A stretch of DNA of 6,052 bases from a bacterium (GTDB taxonomy: Bacteria; Patescibacteriota; Minisyncoccia; Phycocordibacterales; 1-14-0-10-42-12), in contig JAUIHD010000029.1 of the NCBI GenBank assembly GCA_030432135.1, positions 1 through 6,052 on the forward strand, given 5' to 3'. Shown here piece by piece: positions 1-4,818 of this stretch (positions within the stretch are counted from its first letter, which is position 1; each line of letters begins with the position of its first letter). Below the pieces are notes generated by a model. The model did not search any database and was not told the origin of the DNA. It worked only from the letters and a program-made list of their open reading frames with translations. The position numbers were made by a program, and so were the translations under genes.

Positions 1-152
1 CGTGAGTATTGTCTATCAGCTTTTTCTATCCAATGTTTCCCATCAACAACTTGTACAACGTACAATTTGAAAACCAATATGACTGCTCCCAAGAAAACAC
101 AAAGGGATAAAATTCGTACCCGATGAATAGCTTGTTCTGTTTTACCGCTCAT
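1..152 (-). CDS. ftsI: FtsI (PBP3-type) division transpeptidase, N-terminal fragment
   Basis: Only the first 50 codons are visible; the gene runs off the left edge. Translation from the ATG at 150-152 gives a short polar start (MSGKTEQAIHRVR), one hydrophobic membrane anchor at about residues 14-31, then YVVQVVDGKHWIEKADRQYS. That last part matches the segment just after the anchor in class B penicillin-binding proteins (typically LQVVdGkkYaekAerQ). FtsI is the septal peptidoglycan transpeptidase, anchored in the membrane with its catalytic domain outside; the catalytic motifs lie outside the window. Its position directly after mraZ, rsmH and an FtsL-like gene is the standard dcw order and favours FtsI over other class B PBPs. 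The gap to the upstream gene is 35 bases. No clear Shine-Dalgarno precedes the ATG, and an in-frame TTG at 180-182 would add 10 residues, so the start is uncertain. Confidence 0.85.
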   Translation of the reverse strand, partial: MSGKTEQAIHRVRILSLCVFLGAVILVFKLYVVQVVDGKHWIEKADRQYS

Positions 153-187
153 AGATAACTTAGAATACCCTATGTCGGACAAACACT

Positions 188-517
188 CTAATTACCAAGC
201 GCCACTGAATCTCGTACCTCTCGTGCAAGATATACAGGATCAGGCGCCTCTATAAAGCCTAAATTGTAAGCTTCATCTATAGAAATTGAGTTTTTAAGTG
301 TTATGTAGCGGGCTTCTAAATCACTCAACTCTGAAGAGTTTTTAGATATTTTCCGTTCAATATGTTCGATATTAGAACCATTAAAGATAATGCCGACCAC
401 TAGATATGCGTAGATAAATAAAGAGAGTGCTATACCAAACCCGAGCATTCGTATACCTGCTTTTCTGTTTGTATAGATGGTCTGACTTATAGATTGAACG
501 TATGACATTATCTTCAC
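188..517 (-). CDS. ftsL: FtsL-like divisome protein (small bitopic membrane protein)
   Basis: A 109-residue protein with a short basic N-terminus, one transmembrane helix at about residues 22-44, a heptad-like charged stretch at about 48-77 that could form a coiled coil, and a tail containing SIDEAYNLGFIEAPDPVYLA. This architecture, and its place between rsmH and ftsI, is that of FtsL, which bridges FtsB/FtsQ and FtsW/FtsI at the septum. FtsL sequences diverge strongly, so the call rests on topology and synteny more than on residues. The GTG start at 515-517 overlaps the rsmH stop codon (GTGA, four shared bases), suggesting translational coupling. An ATG at 506-508, five bases after that stop, is an alternative start giving 106 residues. 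Neither has a visible Shine-Dalgarno. The gene ends with TAG. Confidence 0.72.
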   Translation of the reverse strand: MKIMSYVQSISQTIYTNRKAGIRMLGFGIALSLFIYAYLVVGIIFNGSNIEHIERKISKNSSELSDLEARYITLKNSISIDEAYNLGFIEAPDPVYLAREVRDSVALGN

Positions 518-1410
518 TTTATTAACTTTTTAATGATTCTCATTTTGGCGCTCCGACTTTTTGGGTTACGCCGTATTTCTTCTTCAGTTGGGGTAAGTGG
601 TTTTTTATGAATGAGTTCGCCCACTCCTTCTCGCACAAGAGACGCAAAAAATTGTTTAACAATTCTATCTTCTAAACTATGAAACGAAATGACTACGATA
701 CGCCCATTTTCTGAAAGCATGTCCCAAGCCTTTTGAAGGCCGAGTTTTAAACTTTCCATTTCATCGTTTGCAGCAATACGCAGAGCTTGAAATGTTCGAG
801 TCGCCGGATGAATACGTCCATTTCTATATGCAGCTGGGACGGCTGATTCTATAATCTTCTTTAGTTCTCCTGAAGTGCCAATGGGTTTTGATTGTCTATT
901 TTCAACAATCGCTTTTGCAATCTTTCGTGAATACCTCTCTTCACCGAATTCATAAATAAGATCTGCAAGTTCTCCCTGGTCATAGGTATTTACTATCTCA
1001 TACGCACTTTTCTCTCCTTCTTTTGACATCGTCATCAAGAGTGGTTCATCTTTTTGGAAGCTAAACCCTCTTCCTGATAATTCAAGTTGATTTGTAGAGA
1101 GACCGAGATCAAAAAGGATTTTATTAAGTGTCGTGTACCCTGCCTGCATGACATGTGTATCAAGGTTACGAAAATTTCCTTGAATAACACGTGTGGTACA
1201 TGTAGCTCCCTCCAGTGCATTTTCTATGCGTGGGAGCGCATCCTCGTCTTGATCAAGTGCGATAAGAGCACCCTCTTCACCAAGAACTTCTGCTATATGC
1301 TTGCTATGCCCTCCTCCACCTCCTGTTGCGTCTAGAACGACGTCATTTGGTGCAAGGTCGAGCTCGCTTAGCGTCTCTTGTAAAAGAACTGATTCGTGTA
1401 CATTCGCCAT
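514..1410 (-). CDS. rsmH: 16S rRNA (cytosine-1402-N4)-methyltransferase RsmH (MraW)
   Basis: A 298-residue protein, normal family length (about 300-315). RsmH uses S-adenosylmethionine to methylate N4 of C1402 in the 16S rRNA decoding centre. Visible family features in order: N-terminal HESVLLQE (5-12); the SAM-binding loop LDATGGGGGHS (26-36); the acidic residue after the second strand, ALDQD (51-55); KILFDLGLSTNQL (97-109) with GRGFSF (113-118); EFGEERYSRKIAKAI (154-168); GRIHPATRTFQALRI (198-212); ISFHSLEDRIVKQFF (241-255); and the C-terminal NPKSRSAKMR (282-291). All signature blocks are intact. The ATG follows the mraZ stop codon by one base (TAA-C-ATG), so translation is probably coupled; a GGAG lies 18 bases upstream, too far to be a good ribosome site. 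This is the only gene here ending in TGA. Confidence 0.97.
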   Translation of the reverse strand: MANVHESVLLQETLSELDLAPNDVVLDATGGGGGHSKHIAEVLGEEGALIALDQDEDALPRIENALEGATCTTRVIQGNFRNLDTHVMQAGYTTLNKILFDLGLSTNQLELSGRGFSFQKDEPLLMTMSKEGEKSAYEIVNTYDQGELADLIYEFGEERYSRKIAKAIVENRQSKPIGTSGELKKIIESAVPAAYRNGRIHPATRTFQALRIAANDEMESLKLGLQKAWDMLSENGRIVVISFHSLEDRIVKQFFASLVREGVGELIHKKPLTPTEEEIRRNPKSRSAKMRIIKKLIK

Positions 1411-1411
1411 G

Positions 1412-1846
1412 TTAGAAAATTCCGAGATCTCCGAGCTTTTCTACCATTTTTTCTGCTTGAGAATCGTTAGACTTCCTGTATTTTGCCCATCTATCTTCAT
1501 CCCAAAGCTCGATTCGTGAATACACACCTGCAAACACCACTTTGTTCTTGATCCCTGCAAAACTTTTTGCATTATCTGAGATCAGAATCCTGCCACTTCC
1601 ATCGACATCGACTTCGGTAGCATTACTGAGAAAAAATCGACTGAACCCACGGCTTTCAATGCTTGTCATCCCCATTTCTGCAATCTGAGCAGAGATTTTC
1701 TCCCAACTCTTCTGCGAATATAGGAACAAACAACCATCGAGACCCTGTGTCACAATCACCTTTTTACCAAGCTCCTTGCGAAATTTTGATGGTAAAGAAA
1801 TTCTTTTTTTATCATCAATTGTGTGAGTGTATTCGCCGATTAGCAT
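1412..1846 (-). CDS. mraZ: MraZ, transcriptional regulator of the dcw cluster
   Basis: A 144-residue protein with the two SpoVT-AbrB-type repeats of MraZ: LIGEYTHTIDDKKRISLPSK with FRKELG (2-27), and VDVDGSGRILIS (79-90). Linking blocks VTQGLDGCLFLY (32-43) and SRFFLSNATEVDV (69-81), and the late GVYSRIELWDEDRW (107-120), are also family signatures. MraZ forms ring-shaped oligomers, binds direct TGGG-containing repeats upstream of its own gene and represses the mra/dcw operon in characterised bacteria. Matching boxes lie 128 bases upstream here (1974-2010), so autoregulation is a well-supported inference. The start is fixed by the canonical N-terminus, and an in-frame TGA lies a few codons upstream. 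Only a weak GAG sits six bases before the ATG. The leader contains a 12-bp inverted repeat. Confidence 0.97.
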   Translation of the reverse strand: MLIGEYTHTIDDKKRISLPSKFRKELGKKVIVTQGLDGCLFLYSQKSWEKISAQIAEMGMTSIESRGFSRFFLSNATEVDVDGSGRILISDNAKSFAGIKNKVVFAGVYSRIELWDEDRWAKYRKSNDSQAEKMVEKLGDLGIF

Positions 1847-1870
1847 GGTAGTCTCGCAAGTGGTACAAAT

Positions 1871-1913
1871 TCCCTCTCAAAAAAATTCTCCTGAAAAACT
1901 CTTTTGAGAGGGA
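1871..1913 (-). repeat. 12-bp perfect inverted repeat in the mraZ leader
   Basis: TCCCTCTCAAAA (1871-1882) and TTTTGAGAGGGA (1902-1913) are exact reverse complements with a 19-base loop. In mraZ-sense RNA this forms a 12-bp stem whose 3' foot is 24 bases before the mraZ ATG. No U-run follows the stem in either direction, so it is not a classical terminator. The loop contains AGGAG (1888-1892 on the minus strand), which is 41 bases from the mraZ ATG and so cannot serve it in the usual way. A 12-bp perfect repeat is unlikely by chance in 290 bases, although the arms are somewhat low in complexity. The function is unknown: RNA leader, or a protein-binding dyad in DNA. Confidence 0.7.
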
Positions 1914-1952
1914 GCGACGCGTGCTTCGCCTTTTTTATAGAAACTGCGTCGC
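1914..1952 (-). repeat. 7-bp inverted repeat abutting the leader hairpin
   Basis: GCGACGC (1914-1920) and GCGTCGC (1946-1952) are complementary with a 25-base loop. The inner edge of one arm touches the 12-bp repeat directly (1913/1914), so the two stems could stack in RNA. The outer arm also belongs to a near-perfect 11-base palindrome, CTGCGTCGCAG (1944-1954), which would compete with the longer pairing. A 7-bp repeat alone is expected by chance in a region this size, so only the abutment and GC-richness argue for significance. Confidence 0.3.
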
Positions 1953-1973
1953 AGGGAATGTGTGCCGAGAATT

Positions 1974-2013
1974 TCCCACTTTGTCCCACTCAATGACATT
2001 TTATCCCACTTTG
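1974..2013 (-). promoter_or_regulatory. MraZ box array (operator of the mraZ/dcw operon)
   Basis: Read on the minus strand, four consecutive 10-base units occupy this interval: CAAAGTGGGA (2013-2004), TAAAATGTCA (2003-1994, degenerate), TTGAGTGGGA (1993-1984) and CAAAGTGGGA (1983-1974). The first and last are identical, and AGTGGGA occurs three times in exact 10-base phase with one unit skipped. Direct TGGG-type repeats with five-base spacers, hence a 10-base period, are the known MraZ binding pattern in characterised bacteria. The array lies 128 bases upstream of mraZ and just after the best promoter candidate, where a bound MraZ ring could block initiation or clearance. Confidence 0.85.
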
Positions 2014-2030
2014 TGGCACACGAGCAAATA

Positions 2031-2059
2031 ATTATCTGGGGATAAAATGAATATGCGAA
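2031..2059 (-). promoter_or_regulatory. Putative sigma-70-type promoter of mraZ
   Basis: On the minus strand TTCGCA (2054-2059, 4 of 6 to TTGACA) is followed after 17 bases by GATAAT (2031-2036, 5 of 6 to TATAAT). It lies between the upstream gene's terminator and the MraZ boxes. Transcription would start near 2024, giving a leader of about 178 bases and placing the first MraZ box at about +11 to +14. A second candidate, TTGCTC (2022-2027) with TAAAAT (1998-2003) and an 18-base spacer, would put the first box between its -35 and -10. Neither is verified. Confidence 0.5.
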
Positions 2060-2075
2060 AAAACCAGGAACATAC

Positions 2076-2113
2076 AAAAAGGCCCCGCCGTTGTGCTTAA
2101 CGGTGGGGCCTTT
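2076..2113 (-). terminator. Rho-independent terminator after the 2137-2727 gene
   Basis: On the minus strand GGCCCCACCGTT (2110-2099) pairs with AACGGCGGGGCC (2092-2081) around the 6-base loop AAGCAC. There is one A-C mismatch at the seventh pair, and flanking AAA/TTT (2113-2111 with 2080-2078) extends the stem. TTTTT (2080-2076) follows. It starts 23 bases after the TAA at 2137-2139, as expected for a terminator of that gene, and it insulates mraZ from upstream transcription. In plus-strand RNA the mismatch becomes a G-U pair, but only a short T-run follows. Confidence 0.88.
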
Positions 2114-2136
2114 CCAAAGGTCCTCCTGACCAGGAT

Positions 2137-2727
2137 TTACCATGTATCGGTTGGCTTTTCCCTCTTAGGGATCGTGACTACCGAAAATCGAACCTGACCA
2201 ACACGAATATCCGGATACCACAAAAGGAAAGATTCGATCTCGGGCAACCAGCCTTTGTACGGTACCACACCTCCCCATAGCAAGTCTTGGCACGGATCAT
2301 GCAATGCCTGACCAACTTCGGTGTACAGCGCACCCTCTTTAAGTTCAAGGTCGAACAGCAGTTCTTCCTCAATCTGCTGGTGGACCTCAAAAATCGTATG
2401 TTTACATGATCCAGAGGTGGACAAGATAACGTAGCGGTCCCGTTGCCACGGCCAGATGAAAGCCCCGTACAGAAAATCTTGCGCCGCCAAAGAGTACTCC
2501 CCGTCGACAAACAACTTCTGGTCACCATACATAGGTCGCAACCTACAAACGGTGCTTATGCAGCAGACGTATAGAGTAAACAGTACTAACGCCACCGACT
2601 TCACCGTGCCACGATCAATCCGCTGAAGCGCTCGCACCGGCGGAAGCACCTTAACAATCAACCATATCAGCCCCGCTGGGGCGAATAAAACAAGGATCAG
2701 CTCCCACGAACTCTCGACCACATACAT
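2137..2727 (-). CDS. Unrecognised membrane protein with two N-terminal helices
   Basis: I do not recognise this 196-residue protein. Two hydrophobic segments (about 9-28 and 44-61) are joined by a short basic loop (RALQRIDRGTVK, 32-43) and followed by a soluble domain of about 130 residues that is acidic in the middle (QQIEEELLFDLELKEG) and rich in aromatics near the end. By the positive-inside rule the basic loop is cytoplasmic and the C-terminal domain external; this is inference. Five cysteines are present: C55, C56, C61 and two more distal ones (SGSCKH, HDPCQD). The ATG at 2725-2727 has AGGAG seven bases upstream, so the start is secure. The gene is unlike its neighbours: about 51% GC over 2161-2700 against about 41% in sampled lysS lines, a strong ribosome site, and its own terminator. 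It may be a recent insertion between lysS and mraZ. Confidence 0.85.
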   Translation of the reverse strand: MYVVESSWELILVLFAPAGLIWLIVKVLPPVRALQRIDRGTVKSVALVLFTLYVCCISTVCRLRPMYGDQKLFVDGEYSLAAQDFLYGAFIWPWQRDRYVILSTSGSCKHTIFEVHQQIEEELLFDLELKEGALYTEVGQALHDPCQDLLWGGVVPYKGWLPEIESFLLWYPDIRVGQVRFSVVTIPKREKPTDTW

Positions 2728-2734
2728 TGCTCTT

Positions 2735-2739
2735 CTCCT
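2735..2739 (-). promoter_or_regulatory. Strong Shine-Dalgarno of the membrane-protein gene
   Basis: AGGAG on the minus strand, seven bases before the ATG at 2725-2727. It fixes that start. It is the only canonical, well-spaced Shine-Dalgarno before any of the six complete or 5'-complete genes besides this one's neighbours in the window: mraZ, rsmH, ftsL, ftsI, greA and lysS all lack one. Confidence 0.85.
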
Positions 2740-2775
2740 ATTCTTCCTGCGAGCTCGAATGAGCTTCTGTACAAC

Positions 2776-2804
2776 TTAATACTATAATCTCAAATTTAAA
2801 TCAA
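2776..2804 (-). promoter_or_regulatory. Weak promoter candidate for the membrane-protein gene
   Basis: Just after the lysS stop, TTGATT (2799-2804, 4 of 6) and TATTAA (2776-2781, 4 of 6) are 17 bases apart on the minus strand in AT-rich sequence, 49 bases before the gene. A nearby TATAGT (5 of 6 to TATAAT) has no good partner. No terminator hairpin is visible between lysS and this gene (2728-2804), so read-through from lysS is equally possible. Confidence 0.3.
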
Positions 2805-4265
2805 TTATTCCTGCTTTGGCTTCATAAGTGGGAATAGTTCTGTCTCCCGAATAGGTTTACCTAATAGGGTTGCGAACAACCTTTCGCCATATGATTGGCC
2901 AAATGTTGGCGGCATACCGTGTTCAAGCATTTCGACAAATTCCCAATCTGGCATCATTGCTTCTTCATCCCCTTTCGCAAGAAGCTCTGCCTGTTCTTCA
3001 AAACGTCTTCGTTGTTCAACTGGATTATTAAGCTCTGCGAAACCATTTGTCATTTCTGCACCCCCAAGAATAAGTTGCACCCGAAGTGTTTTCTCTGGAT
3101 TTTCTGGATCTTCTTTTGAAAGTGGAGAAACAAGCTTTGGATGCCCTGTAAGCCACACCGGACCAACAATCTGCTTACGACAGTATTTCCACAAACTGTC
3201 AGTAAGTCGTTCTCTATTCTCTCCATCAAACTTCACTTTAAGCTCTATGAGTTTATTCTTAAGCTCTTCGTCTGTTGCAGTAAGCACATCAACACCAGTT
3301 ACCTCCTTTACGGTATCGACATAGTCAATTCGTTTCCACGTACCGGAGAGATCAACTTGTTCACCCTTTATTTCAAATGAGAGTGTATCGAATGTTTCTT
3401 CTACAACATGTCTTATAAGATTTTCGGTGAACTCTATACCCTCGTCAAAATTCATGTAGGCCGTGTAGAATTCCAAGTTTGTAAATTCTTGCAGGTGTTC
3501 TGGACTTGAACCTTCATTACGGAATACGCGTCCGATCTCAAACGTCTTTGGAAAACCAGCGGCCATCAAGCGCTTTTGCCAAAGTTCCCCTACCGAAATA
3601 CGGAGGTATACATCCATATCAAAATCATTGTGATGTGTCACAAACGGCCGTGCCTCTGCTCCACCTGTTGTTGTTTCAAGAATGGGAGTCTGTACCTCAA
3701 GATACCCTTCTTTCTCTAAAAAATTTCGTGTGGCTTTCCAAAACTTTGCCTTCTTTATAAAAATGTCTCGCACTTCTTCATTGCCTAAAATATCGAGGTA
3801 TCGTTTTCGATATCGCTCTTCAATATCTTGAAGACCGTGCCATTTCTCTGGAAGTGGTTGAATACTTTTTGAAAGCATTCCCCAGCTTCTCACTTGAACA
3901 GATTTTTCTCCTCGCTGTGTAACAAAGCACGTTCCGGATACTTCAATAAAGTCACCCATGTCCGCTGTATCCACAAACAAGTCAAACGTGCTTTCTGAAA
4001 TGTCTGTATCTTTCTTAAAAACTACTTGCAATTTCCCCGAGCCGTCAAAAAGGTCGACAAAGAAAATACCCCCTTGCCCGCGGATACTCATGACACGTCC
4101 TGCGACAATTATTTCTTTCTTTTCAGATTCTAGGGATTCAAATTGCTCTATAATATTTGCAATTGAAAACTCCCTATCCGTACCGGCAGGGTACGAATTG
4201 ATCTCCTTTTCGGCAAGTGTGTGGAGTTTTTCGAGTCTAATTTTTTTTATATCTTCAATACCCAT
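2805..4265 (-). CDS. lysS: Lysyl-tRNA synthetase, class II
   Basis: A 486-residue enzyme, close to the usual 490-505, that charges tRNA-Lys with lysine using ATP in the cytoplasm. The N-terminal OB-fold anticodon-binding domain is at about 50-130 (IIVAGRVMSIRGQGGIFFVD, 52-71; LFDGSGKLQVVF). The class II catalytic domain follows: RYRKRYLDIL (151-160), motif 1 region FLEKEGYLEVQTPIL (182-196), GGAEARPFVTHHN (201-213), motif 2 FRNEG with EFTNLEFYTAY (248-270), and GGAEMTNGFAELNNP (401-415). The OB domain excludes the shorter paralogue EpmA. Oddities: the usual YLRIAPELYLKRL reads YLRISVGELWQKRL (one extra residue), RHNPEF is EHLQEF, and motif 3 reads PPTFGQSYGERLF instead of a GLGIGIDR type, although its arginine (R462) and RETELFPLM remain. 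It lies 18 bases after greA with no Shine-Dalgarno, so it is likely in the same transcript. Confidence 0.96.
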   Translation of the reverse strand: MGIEDIKKIRLEKLHTLAEKEINSYPAGTDREFSIANIIEQFESLESEKKEIIVAGRVMSIRGQGGIFFVDLFDGSGKLQVVFKKDTDISESTFDLFVDTADMGDFIEVSGTCFVTQRGEKSVQVRSWGMLSKSIQPLPEKWHGLQDIEERYRKRYLDILGNEEVRDIFIKKAKFWKATRNFLEKEGYLEVQTPILETTTGGAEARPFVTHHNDFDMDVYLRISVGELWQKRLMAAGFPKTFEIGRVFRNEGSSPEHLQEFTNLEFYTAYMNFDEGIEFTENLIRHVVEETFDTLSFEIKGEQVDLSGTWKRIDYVDTVKEVTGVDVLTATDEELKNKLIELKVKFDGENRERLTDSLWKYCRKQIVGPVWLTGHPKLVSPLSKEDPENPEKTLRVQLILGGAEMTNGFAELNNPVEQRRRFEEQAELLAKGDEEAMMPDWEFVEMLEHGMPPTFGQSYGERLFATLLGKPIRETELFPLMKPKQE

Positions 4266-4283
4266 GACAATCTACAACTGAAC

Positions 4284-4742
4284 TTATTTAACGTTCGTAA
4301 TTGTATATGTCATTGTACCGCTTGGAGTAGTGTAAGAAAAGTCTTCTCCTTTTTTCTTACCTAAAATAGCAACGCCGAATGGCGAATCGACGGAAATTTT
4401 TCCTTTTGTCATATCTGCTTCTTCTGAGCTCACAAGTGTGAATTTCATCTTCTTTCCTGCCCGTTCTACTTCGATTTCTGATCCGAGAGATACTGTAGTA
4501 CTCCGCTTGTGTTCAACAATTTTGGCAACCTTAATGGTTTGCTCAAGATAATTGATTCTATCTTCTACCTTTGCCTGCTCTTCACGAGCCTCATTATATT
4601 CAGCATTTTCTGAGAGGTCTCCTAGAGACTTTGCGTACTCAAGATTGTCAGCAATCTCTTTTCTCTTGTTGTGTTTTAAGTCTTCGAGTTCTGCCTTAAA
4701 TTCCTCGAATTTCTCCTCTGTGAGTAATACTTCTTTTTCCAT
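4284..4742 (-). CDS. greA: Transcription elongation factor GreA
   Basis: A 152-residue protein, near the usual 155-160. GreA enters the RNA polymerase secondary channel and stimulates cleavage of backtracked transcripts. The N-terminal antiparallel coiled coil spans about 1-75, with the catalytic tip GDLSENAEYNEAREEQA (41-57) carrying the acidic pair D42 and E45. The C-terminal FKBP-like globular domain follows from about 84, with VSLGSEIEVE, ISVDSPFGVAILGKKKGE (116-133) and the closing TYTITNV. All key parts are intact. It starts 76 bases after the upstream PBP gene. That gap (4743-4818) contains TTGAGA-like and AT-rich stretches but no promoter with proper spacing and no terminator hairpin that I could find. 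No Shine-Dalgarno is visible. lysS follows after 18 bases, so the two are probably cotranscribed. Confidence 0.97.
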   Translation of the reverse strand: MEKEVLLTEEKFEEFKAELEDLKHNKRKEIADNLEYAKSLGDLSENAEYNEAREEQAKVEDRINYLEQTIKVAKIVEHKRSTTVSLGSEIEVERAGKKMKFTLVSSEEADMTKGKISVDSPFGVAILGKKKGEDFSYTTPSGTMTYTITNVK

Positions 4743-4818
4743 AGTAAGTAGTTAATACGTCGAATATGAAAAGGAATGGTATCTCAAATCACCCCAAAAG
4801 TCCAATTTGACATATTTC

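Noticed and set aside
514..516. Possible recoding of TGA as glycine, as in some CPR lineages
   Set aside because: TGA is the stop of only one gene here, but no gene has in-frame TGA codons and all conserved glycines are GGN codons, so the standard code explains the window. With a single TGA the test is weak, as a TAA follows two codons later.
1087..1519. Plus-strand open frames opposite rsmH and mraZ
   Set aside because: They are antisense shadows of strongly conserved genes and show no ribosome sites or recognisable motifs. The same holds for the plus-strand frames opposite lysS, greA and the PBP gene.
1877..2143. An 88-codon minus-strand open frame
   Set aside because: It runs through the terminator, the promoter candidates and the MraZ boxes, and its start overlaps the stop of the preceding gene. 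The composition looks like translated regulatory DNA, so I treat it as non-coding.
2178..2528. A 116-codon minus-strand frame inside the membrane-protein gene
   Set aside because: It is a shadow in another frame. The longer frame has the strong Shine-Dalgarno, hydrophobic helices and a terminator at the right distance.
2747..2766. Short AGCTC/GAGCT hairpin between lysS and the membrane-protein gene
   Set aside because: Only five base pairs and no T-run, so it is not a credible terminator for lysS.
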